In this document: positions 35,801-48,558 of the stretch, piece by piece
Numbering within the stretch: the stretch's first letter is position 1
Layout of the letters: every line of letters begins with the position of its first letter
Source of the DNA: Epiperipatus broadwayi
Lineage: Eukaryota; Onychophora; Udeonychophora; Euonychophora; Peripatidae
Length of the DNA: 64,000 nt
Direction of reading: 5' to 3'
Assembly: GCA_028023455.1 (NCBI GenBank)
Contig: JAQFVV010000042.1
Coordinates: 8,331,922-8,395,921, forward strand
Notes under the pieces: model-generated
Seen by the model: only the letters and a program-made list of their open reading frames with translations
Databases searched by the model: none
Told to the model about the DNA's origin: nothing
Program-made: the position numbers and the translations under genes

Positions 35801-37174
35801 AGTTGTATCTCTTTATTGGACTATTTCCATCATCTAATATGAGTATTGAATGTCTTTAGAAAAATTTAATTTAATTTAAATATTCCAAATACATTCAACT
35901 GTTAGTAATAGCACATCAAACAAGTTAGTATATGCACAATGTTTTGAGAGGTATTATTCTCCTCTCTTCTTTAGGTGTTGCTGGCCTGACTCATTTGACA
36001 GTACTAGCATGGGATTTGAACCTAGACCATTAGATTCTTGAGTATTGAATTTTAAGGTAACAATCTAACCAACTGAACCACCCTGCCAAAGGCAACAGTC
36101 TGTAGAAATTTCCTATACTTATCTACGAGGTTCCTCCTGATTTCTCCACTTTTTCCTAAGGGCAAAATTGATTAGTGGTTTTCATACATTATGTATAGTC
36201 ATATTAGGCTGGCTTATGGGATTTTTTACCATTATCATATGACCAGCTTTTTTAAATTTTCTTCTTTGTACCTTTTTCCATCCAATATTTTTGTATTTTC
36301 CCAATTGAATATATGTTCATTTTTACATATGTGGTCAGCTATCTAAGACATCTGTTTTTTCTCTTCTAATCATCAGTTTGTGTTTTGCAAGGGCTTTTCA
36401 AAGGGATGACTGGTCTCACAATATACATTCTTCCACATTCACATGGTATTTTACAGATGTAATTTTTGCTTTTCAGCATTACAAATTTAGGCTTTGTAGA
36501 TGTTAGAATTCTTCATAGCATGGTATAGCTCTGAAAAGCTGTTCTATTGTTATACTGATTGCAGATTTTCCTTAATTTGTCTGCTATTTTTGGAATATAT
36601 GGGTACACTACAGTACCAACATCTACAAAGCCTAAACTTAAAATGCTGAAAAGAAAATCTGCATCTATGAAATACCATGTAAATGTGGAAGTATATATAT
36701 TGGTGAGATCAGTTATTCCATTGAAAAGCTCTTGCAAGAACACAAACTGATGATTATAGGAGAGAAATATGTGCTTAAGATAGCAGATGATGTATGTGCC
36801 AATGAACTTATTTATGTTCAATTGGGAAAATACAAAAATATTGGATAAAGAAGAAAAGATACAAAGAAGAAAATTTAAAGCAGCTGCTCACATGACAATG
36901 GCAAACAATGTCATAAGCTAACCTAGTATGACTATACATAATATATGAAAACCACAAATCAACTTTGATTTTAGTAAAATGTGAAGAAATCAGGAGGAAC
37001 CTCATAGATAAATATATAAAATTTCTACTGACTGTTGCCTTTGGCAGGACATTATGCATATACTAACTAGTTTGATGTGCTATTACTAACAGTTAAATGT
37101 ATTTGGAATATTTAAATAAAAGTTAAATTTTCTAAAGACATTCAATACTCATAGTCCAATGTAAAAATACAACT
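35801..37174. mobile_element. Inverted pair of Penelope GIY-YIG fragments
   Basis: Left arm 35,801-36,507 and right arm about 36,618-37,174 are reverse complements. The right arm on plus reads CIYEIPCKCGSIYIGE (about 36,660-36,707) and LLQEHK, the catalytic start of a PLE GIY-YIG domain. The left arm on minus reads YICKIPCECGRMYI (about 36,483-36,440). Both are 5'-truncated with non-coding 3' parts outward (TTGGACTAT/ATAGTCCAA at the ends). About 140 bp, 35,944-36,083, occur only in the left arm. The copy at 58.2 kb belongs to the same lineage. Confidence 0.8.
35945..36092 (-). ncRNA. tRNA-like head joined to a hammerhead-like core
   Basis: On minus, from GGCAGGG (36,092) it has an A box TGGTTCAGTTGG and a B box GGTTCAAATCC (about 36,020). 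A 3' TACTGTC could pair with GGCAGGG at six of seven positions including wobble. The anticodon region is too long and the T stem is mismatched, so it is a tRNA-derived head and not a tRNA gene. Downstream (about 35,980-35,945) CTAAAGA, stem II GAGAGG/CCTCTC and AAAA resemble CTGANGA...GAAA with one change in each core block. Confidence 0.5.
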
Positions 37175-38066
37175 AAAACACCATCATCACAAATCTTCAA
37201 TATAGACAGGCGTTCGGTGGATCAGATCGTATATTCATGTTGAAAATATCTATAACACGTATGTATATTCATGTGAAAAGGTGTATATTTTATCTGGTTT
37301 GTCAACGAAATAAAATGTAAAAAAATACCTTTATTTTTATTAATTTCGAATTTTAGTTACTATTTTTATTTACTTGTTTGTTGTTTTTTAATCACGGGTA
37401 ACCGAAAAGCTGAACTTCGTAATTGAATATAAGCAAAAATACTGTATTTTAACTTTCTGACATCTCTGAGAAGATTATTGTATAGCGAATGGAAAGCTTA
37501 AATGTTTTAAAGTTTGCTTTTATTCCAATTGAATGATATGAATGCTATGTATTTTTCCAGAATAATTAAATGTAAACAATTTTTTAAAAAGTGCATCTTT
37601 AAATTCAATACAAAGCTACCAATTGCTAATATTTTTGTTGTATATAGAACATATAGTTTAATAAATTTAAAGCAAGGGAAGAATTACTATATAATGTTTG
37701 TGCGTATTTATTATACTTATATATGATAACACATTATGCACTAAAAAGTCTTTCTAATTACACTTGACATATTAAAAATTATCTGTAAATGATAATATTA
37801 TATCTCATTACTCGTATCAGAAAGTAAATGAACTTATCAAAGAGATAATTTGTGGCGTGATTTTAATTTTACCTTATAAAGGCTTGTGCAGAAAAATTAG
37901 GTATATTAAATACACAGATATAGGAAGTCAATATATATATATCAATTTTTTACTGCATTTTTTCTTAGTTGTACTTAAAAAACAAATTTTCAAATTAAAG
38001 CTAGATTAAATCATTCTAAATAATAATAATACGAATACAATTTTATTAAATAATTTTTAAAAATAA
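37175..38066. other. No feature recognised
   Basis: AT-rich single-copy-looking DNA; only random short ORFs. Confidence 0.6.
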
Positions 38067-38205
38067 ATATCTGTTTTTTTCCCCCCACATGTCATAGCAT
38101 CGGCCAGGAGGCGAACCCGCAACAACCATCTGCAACCAACTGCTTGCTTGCAAGGCGGTTGCGCTTACCTCTCGGCTAACAACGCTTGACTAAGATATCT
38201 GTTTT
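38067..38205 (-). mobile_element. tRNA-derived SINE, copy 2, with 11-bp target duplication
   Basis: Direct repeats ATATCTGTTTT at 38067-38077 and 38195-38205 bracket the element. On minus it has A box TAGCCGAGAGG and B box GGGTTCGCCTCC (tRNA promoter boxes), then CTGGCCGATGCTATGACATG and a G/A-rich tail. The best copy of this family in the window. Confidence 0.85.
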
Positions 38206-40542
38206 CCAATTTTAAAAGCCATAATATACGTAAGGGTCAAATTTGGCATTGAAATGTGCCAGAAACAGTCGGTTAAAAATTATGTCTAGTGCGCATTGTT
38301 TTAAAAATTGTGGCTAATGTAAAAGAGATTATTTTACTGGCATTTTTTTTTTCTGACTGTTTGAGGGGACCTATTATAATAGAAATATAAACTTTTGGCT
38401 TGTATTTGTATATTTTGACTATATGTTTTTTACATTTTGTTTAGGCTGACATAATGCCCTGCTAATAGAAATTGCTTTTATATTTTTTTTACTCTTTCCA
38501 TTTGTCTTGAAAATGAACTTTTAGTACAGAATTATAATGTTTTTTTTTAATTCTTGTAATGGATAAAAATCCATGGCTATTGCATAGTATGCAAACACAT
38601 ATCTTTTGACTTTATTTTTTAACAGTTCAACTTTTTCATAAATGAAAATGCTTCAGACTGGAATCTGTGACACCATGTTGGCTAATCTAAACGTGTTTCA
38701 AAAATAGTTTTAAATTTACAGAATGATGGTTGTTAATGATCATTTTTAAAATATATTAAACTTTTTTTTTCAAATCTTACTAAGCATCCAATTACTGATT
38801 TCATTAAAATATAAATTATCATATGATTAAAACTTGGTCATGTGGGATTCTCATACAAAAATGAAAATTTTGTTTTATTTGATGGCAGAATGTAAGCGTC
38901 ATCAATTTTGACTATTCTTAAATATAACTGCAAAAAAAAGTTGGTTTAGGTATCATTTCATTTCCCAAACCATTCTTCAATTTCATAATATACTATTATA
39001 AAAACATCTAAGGCTTAAATTTGAGATGTGAAATCTTATTGGAAGAACATTCTAGTTGCTTCATGATGTATGCTTTTTAGAAATGAGTTTCCTGTCATTT
39101 AACATCAAAATAATATAAAGGCATTCAAATCTTTTTTATTCTCATCATCTGAGCATCTTAAATTATTAAGCTCTACAATTTCTATTTAATAAAAAGTGAA
39201 CTGAATTGACTAACAGTTAAATATATATATAAAAAATATGGATAGTAAAAAATGTAAGCAAATAAAAAAAATTACAAAGAAAAACGTGATTTAATTTATC
39301 TTTAAAATAAAATATTTAGAATGAAAAAAACATATTTGCAGAAATGATACAATAACTGAGTAAGATCATGGTAAATTGTTAGACTGGAAGCTGGTGTTTT
39401 TAAAAGATAGTAAGAATCTATAAGATTTGCATGACATCTAATAAATCTTATCCATATTAATAGGAAAAAACATGAGTAGATAAGAGATGAAGTAGATTGG
39501 GAAGTAGAAGATGGGGCTGAATAAGCTAAAGCTAAATTGCATAAGTGCATGAATTCTTAAAAATTCAATTAAATTATTCAAAGCTATTGAAAATTATAAC
39601 TGATGTTTATAATTTGTGACTCTGAAAAATAGTCATCTAATTTTTCTTTGAAAGAAAATGAGTAATGTAGAGAAAAATAAAGATGTTAAAAAACTAAATT
39701 TATGTTACACACAACTAAAGTGTTGATGAGGGTTTTAAGAAAATATATTAAGATGAAAAACACACAAATTCAAACACTGAAAATATATTTTTTTTGACGT
39801 TTGGCCAAATAACACTTCACTGGATAATAATCTATGGATTAAAATGATAGATTTTTCAACTAAATTGAATTTAAGAATATTAAATGCAATCAGAAGTTGC
39901 ATTAATATTATAATTTTATTAGAAATTGCAATAAAATATTCCTTATAATAAAGTAATATTATAATTATAAATGATATACTAACTTGATTATATGATGATT
40001 TCAAAATAAATCGTAGTTTCTAAAGTTAAAAAATAAATACAAGACAGTGTTTTAATATCTTTGTTCCAAGCAGAAATAAGTGAGATTAAAGTAGTCATTA
40101 TAATCACCAATAGTTGTAAACCCTACAAAAAATACTCCCTTTTACCATTTTTTATCTATTTCCACATATATAATAAGTAGCACTAATAACTGCTTTTTAA
40201 AATATCAATGGATCCACATTTTTTGGCAGGAGACACAATGAATATTTGAATTCTTTGATAGTAGTTTATTATTATTATACATCGTAAAATTTATGATGTA
40301 GCTCTGATTCTGGAATAAATTGTATCAAAAGAATGAAAAGTAATAGAAATTATCCCAGTAATGCAAAAGTCTCTTACCCTTGACTATAGTATCCTATTTT
40401 CTATTTTAAGGTAGGGAACTTTACATCCATATCTAATTTACCAATCCTTGACAATTCCTTTATATATATTGTGCATATCTATTTGCTAACACATTATACA
40501 AAGGTTTAATATGCATGATTCGTCTTTACATTGGTGTGTGTA
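38206..40542. other. No feature recognised
   Basis: AT-rich; several ORFs under 90 codons lack any domain. Confidence 0.6.
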
Positions 40543-43213
40543 TTTAATGGTGAGAAAAATAGAGCTACTCTAGCCTAACCTAGAGATAAAGATAGAGGGG
40601 GTTCAAACCTCACCTACTCCAGATTTCTAATAAGTGACTTACTCCCCAAACCTCACAAGAATTAATTCTTTAATGTATGCCTGGTGGTCAGGGAGAGAGA
40701 AGATCCCAAAGAGGAATTTTAACATAATCAGGTTTAAGATATATAATAACAGACAAATAATACATTGATAATATTAGTGAATGAATGTTTAGTATTTACA
40801 TCAACAAAACAACTTGAAGAAACAATGAAAATGTTACAAGTTATTTCTCTTTCAACAGCATAAACAGATATATAGATATGTCAGCAAAATCCAATAAATA
40901 TTATGCCCAGCCAACAACTGAGAGCTTTCCTTTGAAGGAGAAACAAAAAATATAACTTGAGGAAGAAATTACAAAAGGTGGATAATTGGTTAGACTAGTT
41001 AAATAGAATTGAGGTCATGTTTAAATACAGTCTGACTGTTAAGTTTTAAAAACAAAGATAAATCCCCAACAAACTTTTGTCAGGTTTATTCGTAATATTT
41101 TGAGCACATAAAAGGCGAGGTTTTAATCTATAATGAAAAATAAACTATCATGGTACTTGGTAATTCAATTTGTGAGTTTTCAAAATGAGTCTCTGAGCAG
41201 GATGGTTTCACTCGAGGCTAAATTGAGGCTGGTTAGCACTCTGGCTGTAAAAGAAACTTGTTTGCCATAGCATGCACCAAGTTTAGGAATGGTGTATAAG
41301 TGCTGGTATTCAGTAATAATATTTGAAGGATTCGAGATACAATTTATCTCCAATGGCAATCGAAGAGGTGTTAGTTCATGAAGCTATGACAACAGGAGTG
41401 AGGAATAAGTGCCAAGAAACCCACAGATCACCGAGTAGTGCAATATAAATGACCGTTAAACTTTAAACTCTTAGTTGTGAAAATAAATATGACTTCAAAA
41501 CCTTATTAGACTGAGCAAATATCTGATGTTAAAAAAAAAATTATATTACATTTAATGAATATTAAATATATGAAAATATAAGCATATTGATTACTGATTC
41601 GTCATTATTTAACTTGCTCACCTACGGAGTTAATAAATATGTAAAACTCTAATCTATCTACAGCAGTACTGTACTCTCTTTTACATTTAACCCAAAATTT
41701 ATGAATGTTTAAGCTATATACTTTCTTTACAAACAGATATATATATATATTAGTAAAACCCAGGTTGACTTTAAAAAATGTATAATAAAATAAGGTGGGA
41801 TTGGATCTTTCTTTTAAAATGCAAAATAACATTTAAAATATATATATAATCGCATTAACCTTATAGCTGATGATAAATTTTTTTTAAAAAAGGCATTAAC
41901 TTATTTCTAAAAGACAAATGTACTTCCTGTATTTGCTCTCTTTTAACTAAATATATTAATAGAACAAATACAGTAAGAGGGAGATAAACAGGGAGACCCT
42001 TTTTATTAGAAGTTTCATTATAAATTTTAAATACTTCATATATAATATAGCGGGTTAATTATATACATATAAAAAATTAAATTATTTCTTTACTCCAACC
42101 CCTCCTATGTAGGTTATAAATATATGTTTCAAGATATAAGAAAGAAATCGTTTTGTTTCTCTCCTGATAAAAGAAATTAAATAAATATAGAGAGAGATTT
42201 CTAGTGATTACTTTAAGAATCGCTATTATACTAAAATAAAATATAATGAAAGTATTAAAATATCAGATTATATAATTCAGAGCTATACATATACAATTTC
42301 AAAAGCTAAATAAAGTAAATTCAATTTACCAATTAAAACGAAAGTGAAAAAGGTAAGCAAAAGTTCAAGTTACTAATAACTACAGGTATGTGGTGATATA
42401 TAGCGGGGTGATATAGTCAGGTAAGGATGGTCCATTGTAAATCTGTTTCTTTTAAGTTTTCATCTTCAGGATATGTGTGGGTAGTAGTTATTCACTAATA
42501 CGTAGGAGGCATCGGTCAGGCAATTCTTTGAGTTTTCCAGCTGGCTACATTGGTCCTACTCTGAGTGGAGACAAAGAGACACCTACTCACACATTTTTAC
42601 TGCATGGTATATTTTTGGATTTGTATATATATCAGATGAAACGATGACAATTTTAAATACAGTGTGACAGGCAAAGATAGGTTCATGGAGCTCAGCAAAA
42701 TCTGTCCAGTCAAAGCTTCCTTCAACTAGCTTTTTCAACATAAGATTTTCTTCAGTCAGAGTAGGCAAGCTTTAACAAGTGTAAGAGAGAAAACAAAAGG
42801 AAAGTTTTTTATTTATACCCTTCTTAATTGTCTTTTACATTCCAACCACTAATTAGTAGTAACCAATGCCTATTTAGTTTTTTTCTGTTATCTCACCTAT
42901 AAAATTAATTTTCTTATTTAATGGATTTTCTAAATTAAATTCCTTCCCTGATGGGTTCTATATCTTAGGAATTTATATTTTATCTTTTAATGTTTATGCT
43001 GTAAAAATTATAATTTTGTCAAAATAGATTTTAACAAAACCAAATAACAATTTAAACTTTCTATTTTCTTATTCCCTTTTAAACAATTTTAATTTATAAC
43101 TTATTCCCTGCTATTTAATTATCTATCCATTCATCATTATTTAGTTTGATATACATTCACTGTGGTTGGACTTAGGGTATTTAGCTAGTCCACAGTGAAT
43201 GGTGAAGCTAGCA
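40543..43213 (-). repeat. Long terminal repeat (3' LTR of the gypsy-like element)
   Basis: Aligns in direct orientation with 50,153-53,385 over its whole length; shared landmarks include AAACCTCACAAGAATTAATT against AAACCTCATAAGAATTAATT and the inner terminal palindrome CATTCACTGTG/CACAGTGAATG. Retroviral-type coding remnants on minus lie between the copies. At about 2.7 kb it is long for an LTR. TG/CA ends are plausible but the left end is mutated, and no target duplication was found. Divergence between the copies is considerable, so the insertion is old. Confidence 0.6.
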
Positions 43214-43307
43214 TATATATATCAACATATTAATATATAACAAACTAACCAAAGGAAATACATATAAAAACAAAAAAAGACTTATAAATCCAATAAATAA
43301 TATTATA

Positions 43308-43335
43308 TTTCAACCAGAGGACTGGTTTTCATCAG
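43308..43335 (-). ncRNA. Hammerhead-like core at 3' end of left Penelope copy
   Basis: On minus: CTGATGA, one extra A, stem II AACCAG/CTGGTT with loop TCCT, GAAA. Identical to the right copy. No convincing stem I pairs were seen. Confidence 0.45.
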
Positions 43336-43810
43336 AAAGAAAAAATTAACAGTAAAATGGCGATAATCAAAAATTACAGATTTGGTAAAATATTAAAATT
43401 TTTTAACAAAACCCTCCTGATTGGTCACAAAATCTAACACAGAATATCTACCCAATCAATGACAAAATTGAAACAAAAAAAGAAAAAAACTACATTTCCT
43501 CCTAATCAAGCTTAAATTCTATTTAAATTAAAATAAATATAAAAATAAAAAATCCAAAATTAAAATATACATATGTGCATACATACAAAAATTAGACTAT
43601 GCTCACATACAAAAAATAGCTGTGCTCACATTAATATTCATTAAAAACTAAAATTCTTATACATTTTAATCAAAAATTATAGTTCAGGGGTACAATAATT
43701 TATAATAACTAATTATTTATCTATATACCAATTAAACACAGATATTAAACATCCATATAACCAATCTTTACATAAAAAACCTCATATAAGAAAATTTTCA
43801 CATAAAAAAC

Positions 43811-45563
43811 TCACATATAGAAATCATTTAGGAGACCAGGTAACCCAGAGATGTAATAGTTCCAGTGTTTAAATTCAATCCATATGGTTCTAAAACTCTC
43901 CTTTTGTTTCCTCTCCCTTGTAGAAGAAAAACCTTCCTGAAGAATCACTACTTTTAAATCATCAATTGAATGATTCGGTAAGTTAAAATGTTTTGAAACC
44001 GGTCTATCTTTATTCTTATGCAAAATGTCAAATCTATGATTAGTCATTCTGACATGTAAACTATTTGCTGACTGACCTATATACTGGTTTAAACATCTAC
44101 TACCCTCTATCAAATATATCAAATTAACACTTTTACATGTAACATAATTAGGAATATACCATTTAAAATTATGATTCTTAGTACTAAAGACCACTTTTGT
44201 CACAACAATATGTTTACATGTAAAACATCTTTTATCCTCACATGGAGAACACCCTTTTACCTGCACAGAACTACTAATAAAATTTGTTTTGATAAGTTTA
44301 TCTCTAAGTGATCTATGTTTTTGATATACAACCTTAGGTGGATCAGAAAAAATAGATTTTAAATAATCTGTGGACTGTAATATGTTAAAATGTTTCGCCA
44401 ATATCCGGTTAATATTAGGTAAATCTCTATTAAAAGTAAGAACCAATGATGGAACATCTAATTGTTTTTTACTCTTTTCAGATAAAAGAAGTTTCTTTCT
44501 ATCAATTAAAGAAGATCTCCTTACTGCATTATCCAACAATGTCTTAGGATACCTCATATTGAGCAATCTATTATATAAAATACTATTATTTTGTTGAAGA
44601 AATTTCTCGTCATTACAAATCCTCTTCATCCTTAAAAATTGACTATAAGGAATATTAGCCTTTAAATGTTTAGGATGGTTACTATAAAAATGTAGTAAGA
44701 ACTCTATTAGTGTAAATAACTTCAACATCAAGAAAATGAGCAATTGATTTTGAAAAATTCATTGTGAAATTAATATTTTTATTAAAATTATTTAAATAAC
44801 TTAAAAAATTATGAAGTTCAACTTCACTATGTGGCCAGATCATGAAAATGTCGTCTATATATCTAAGCCAGGTGTGAGGTTTCAGCTTAGCATTATCAAG
44901 TATAGAAGATTCTAGTTTTGACATAAAAATATTCGCATAACTTGGTGCCATCTTTGTACCCATAGCAGTACCTTATTTCTGTAAATAGTATCTAGAATCA
45001 AAAATAAAAAAATTATTTCTTAAAACCAAATATATTAATTCAACCATAGTAGTAATAAGACCATGATCATACTCTCTATCTTGTAAAGCACATTTAATAG
45101 CCTCAACCCCATCATCATGAGGTATATTTGTGTATCATGATACAATATCCAAAGTAACCAAAAAACAATCAACTGGTAATTCAGATTTAATATTTTCTAA
45201 CACACAAAGAAAATGAGTAGTATCTTTAACATAAGAATTAAATGATGGTGGAATAAATTTAATAATATTATCAACATATTCTGAAATATTTTCTGTAGGA
45301 CTACCAATACTAGCTACAATAGGTCTGCCTGGACAACCAGGTTTATGAATCTTTGGCAAAATATAAAAACTACTAGGATGAATTTTGGTTGGTACTAAAA
45401 AGTTATATACATTATTATTTATAAGACCCCTAGCTCTCATATCTTTTAAACTAAACAGTATACCCTTGAATAATGAATTAATAGTGGTTAGTGAAATAGG
45501 CTCATAAAAAATTTTATCATCTAAAAGCTCCAGAGCTTTTTTAACATAATCATCTTTATTCAT
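43811..45563 (-). pseudogene. Penelope RT and GIY-YIG endonuclease, left copy
   Basis: Minus-strand translation starts at MNKDDYVKKALELL (5' truncation) and runs through the RT fingers (SSFYILPKIHKPG), GTKMAPSYANIFMSK, the catalytic YIDDIF (about 44,862), the CSPCEDKRCFTC zinc knuckle, LIYLIEGSRC and YIGQSANSLHVRM of GIY-YIG, ending LLNDFYM at 43,811. Breaks: a TGA in the strand leading to YTNIPHD (about 45,138), a TAA just before GTAMGTKM (about 44,975) and a 41-bp deletion near 44,697 flanked by the repeat CTAC. The endonuclease half is in one frame (44,743-43,811). Confidence 0.85.
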
Positions 45564-47776
45564 AAGGAAAACAATGTCATTAATCTAACTAACATTAATC
45601 TTAGTGAGGTAGAATGTTCACTGTTAAATAAAGGTTTATCTTTTTGCCCTACAGTTCAGTCATTTTATCAAAAAAATGAATTTAAAATTCATCAAGATTT
45701 AGATAATTTTTCAAGAAGACTTAGATTAAGAGAATTTTTTGGAAGCCAAGAATGTGATACTATTGGGAAATTACGATCTGATTGGACACCACCACATCAA
45801 AGGAATGTGTTATTAGATACGTACATTGATAATGTATATCAGGATATTATTAATGAAATTAGACTTAAACAACATAGTAAGTATAAGAGTAATTTAACAT
45901 TGAGAGAGAAAAATGCATTACGCAGTTTAGTGAAAAGACAGGATATTTTTATAAAACCAGCTGACAAAGGTGGATCAATAGTAATTATGAATAAAGATGA
46001 TTATGTTAAAAAAGCTCTGGAGCTTTTAGATGATAAAATTTTTTATGAGCCTATTTCACTAACCACTATTAATTCATTATTCAAAGGTATACTTTTTAGT
46101 TTAAAAGATATGAGAGCTAGGGGTCTTATAAATAATAATGTATATAACTTTTTAGTACCAACCAAAATTCATCCTAGTAGTTTTTATATTTTGCCAAAGA
46201 TTCATAAACCTGGTTGTCCAGGCAGACCTATTGTAGCTAGTATTGGTAGTCCTACAGAAAATATTTCAGCATATGTTAATAATATTATTAAATTTATTCC
46301 ACCATCATTAAATTCTTATGTTAAAGATACTACTCATTTTCTTTGTGTGTTAGAAAATATTAAATCTGAATTACCCGTTGATTGTTTTTTTTACTTTGGA
46401 TATTGTATCATTATACACAAATATACCTCATGATGATGGAGTTGAGGCTATTAAATGTGCTTTACAAGATAGAGAGTATGATCATGGTCTTATTACTACT
46501 ATGGTTGAATTAATATATTTGGTTTTAAGAAATAATTTTTTATTTTTGATTCTAGATACTATTTACAGAAACTAGGTACTGCTATGGGTACAAAGATGGC
46601 ACCAAGTTATGCGAATATTTTTATGTCAAAACTAGAATCTTCTATACTTGATAATGCTAAGCTGAAACCTCACACTTGGCTTAGATATATAGACGACATT
46701 TTCATGATATGGCCACATAGTGAAGTTGAACTTCATAATTTTTTAAGTTATTTAAATAATTTTAATAAAAATATTAATTTCACAATGAATTTTTCAAAAT
46801 CAATTGCTCATTTTCTTGATGTTGAAGTTATTTACACTAATAGAGTTCTTACTACTACTGTGTATAGGAAACCAACTGATAATAACCGCTATCTACATTT
46901 TTATAGTAACCATCCTAAACATTTAAAGGCTAATATTCCTTATAGTCAATTTTTAAGGATGAAGAGGATTTGTAATGATGAGAAATTTCTTCAACAAAAT
47001 AATAGTATTTTATATAATAGATTGCTCAATATGAGGTATCCTAAGACATTGTTGGATAATGCAGTAAGGAGATCTTCTTTAATTGATAGAAAGAAACTTC
47101 TTTTATCTGAAAAGAGTAAAAAACAATTAGATGTTCCACCATTGGTTCTTACTTTTAATAGAGATTTACCTAATATTAACCAGATATTGGCGAAACATTT
47201 TAACATATTACAGTCCACAAATTATTTAAAATCTATTTTTTCTGATCCACCTAAGGTTGTATATCGAAACATAGATCACTTAGAGATATACTTGTCAAAA
47301 CAAATTTTATTAGTAGTTCTGTGCAGGTAAAAGGGTGTTCTCCATGTGAGGATAAAAGATGTTTTACATGTAAACATATTGTTGTGACAAAAGTGGTCTT
47401 TAGTACTAAGAATCGTAATTTTAAATGGTATATTCCTAATTATGTTACATGTAAAAGTGTTAATTTGATATATTTGATAGAGGGTAGTAGATGTTTAAAT
47501 CAGTATATAGGTGAGTCAGCAAATAGTTTACATGTCAGAATGACTAATCATAGATTTGACATTTTGCATAAGAATAAAGATAGACCGGTTTCAAAACATT
47601 TTAACTTACCGAATCATTCAATTGATGATTTAAAAGTAGTGATTCTTCAGGAAGGTTTTTCTTCTACAAGGGAGAGGAAACAAAAGGAGAGTTTTAGAAC
47701 CACATGGATTGAATTTAAACACTGGAACTATTACATCTCTGGGTTACCTGGTCTCCTAAATGATTTCTATATGTGA
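45564..47776 (+). pseudogene. Penelope RT and GIY-YIG endonuclease, right copy
   Basis: The open frame begins at the junction (ENNVINLTNINLSEVECSLL) and includes the conserved PLE N-terminus (RLRLREFFGS, SDWTPPHQRN, FIKPADKGGS). It continues through SSFYILPKIHKPG, YIDDIFMIWP (46,686 on), KPTDNNRYLHF, the CSPCEDKRCFTC knuckle and YIGESANSLHVRM, ending at 47,776. Three frameshifts break it: a 2-nt loss in the T run near 46,387, a 1-nt loss in the T run near 46,542, and a 1-nt loss near 47,265. The left copy lacks these frameshifts and has its own lesions, so the copies decayed independently. Confidence 0.85.
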
Positions 47777-48251
47777 GTTTTTTATGTGAAAATTTTCTTA
47801 TATGAGGTTTTTTATGTAAAGATTGGTTATATGGATGTTTAATATCTGTGTTTAATTGGTATATAGATAAATAATTAGTTATTATAAATTATTGTACCCC
47901 TGAACTATAATTTTTGATTAAAATGTATAAGTATTTTAGTTTTTAATGAATATTAATGTGAGCACAGCTATTTTTTGTATGTGAGCATAGTCTAATTTTT
48001 GTATGTATGCACATATGTATATTTTAATTTTGGATTTTTTATTTTTATATTTATTTTAATTTAAATAGAATTTAAGCTTGATTAGGAGGAAATGTAGTTT
48101 TTTTCTTTTTTTGTTTCAATTTTGTCATTGATTGGGTAGATATTCTGTGTTAGATTTTGTGACCAATCAGGAGGGTTTTGTTAAAAAATTTTAATCTTTT
48201 ACCAAATCTGTAATTTTTGATTATCGCCATTTTACTGTTAATTTTTTCTTT

Positions 48252-48279
48252 CTGATGAAAACCAGTCCTCTGGTTGAAA
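48252..48279 (+). ncRNA. Hammerhead-like core at 3' end of right Penelope copy
   Basis: CTGATGA (48252-48258), stem II AACCAG/CTGGTT (48260-48265 with 48270-48275, loop TCCT), GAAA (48276-48279). One unpaired A at 48259 is unusual. The following ATAATATTAT could form stem III. Stem I was not found, so the structure is incomplete or stem I was lost by truncation. Confidence 0.45.
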
Positions 48280-48304
48280 TATAATATTATTTATTGGATT
48301 TATA

Positions 48305-48558
48305 TATATATATGCACAGCTTCATACTCCTAGAACCCATTTAAAAAAACAAGTAAAACAAATGACCAAACTTAGTCAATGAACAGTGAAGCAGAGTGAT
48401 AGTGGAGGAGTGCTCTAATTACATTATTGACATATCTAAGCATAATATTAACAAAAAAATACTTTCAAACTTTTATATATTCATAAGATCTCATGTCCAT
48501 TTCAGTCTGTTTGTTTGACATATATGGATCTTCTTTGTTGTTTTTATGATATATCATT
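48305..48558. other. Remnant gypsy-like internal DNA
   Basis: A (TA)n run, then sequence without clear coding; between the Penelope insertion and the integrase remnant. Confidence 0.5.

Larger units (their letters stand above)
43283..48304. mobile_element. Head-to-head Penelope pair, 2.3-kb palindrome
   Basis: Left copy 43,283-45,563 (minus) and the matching part of the right copy, 45,987-48,304 (plus), are near-identical reverse complements. The right copy extends 423 bp further 5' (45,564-45,986), forming the spacer. The junction at 45,563/45,564 joins two different 5' truncations. Outer ends share TAAATCCAATAAATAATATT. The unit sits inside the gypsy-like element between its integrase remnant and 3' LTR. 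The arms are far more alike than the LTRs, so this insertion is younger. Confidence 0.85.

Noticed and set aside
36000-36092. Functional tRNA gene
   Set aside because: A and B boxes fit, but the anticodon region is oversized and the T stem is mismatched; treated as a tRNA-derived head.
39302-40004. ORFs of 82 and 89 codons on minus
   Set aside because: Low-complexity Ile/Leu/Ser-rich translations with no motif or neighbour support.
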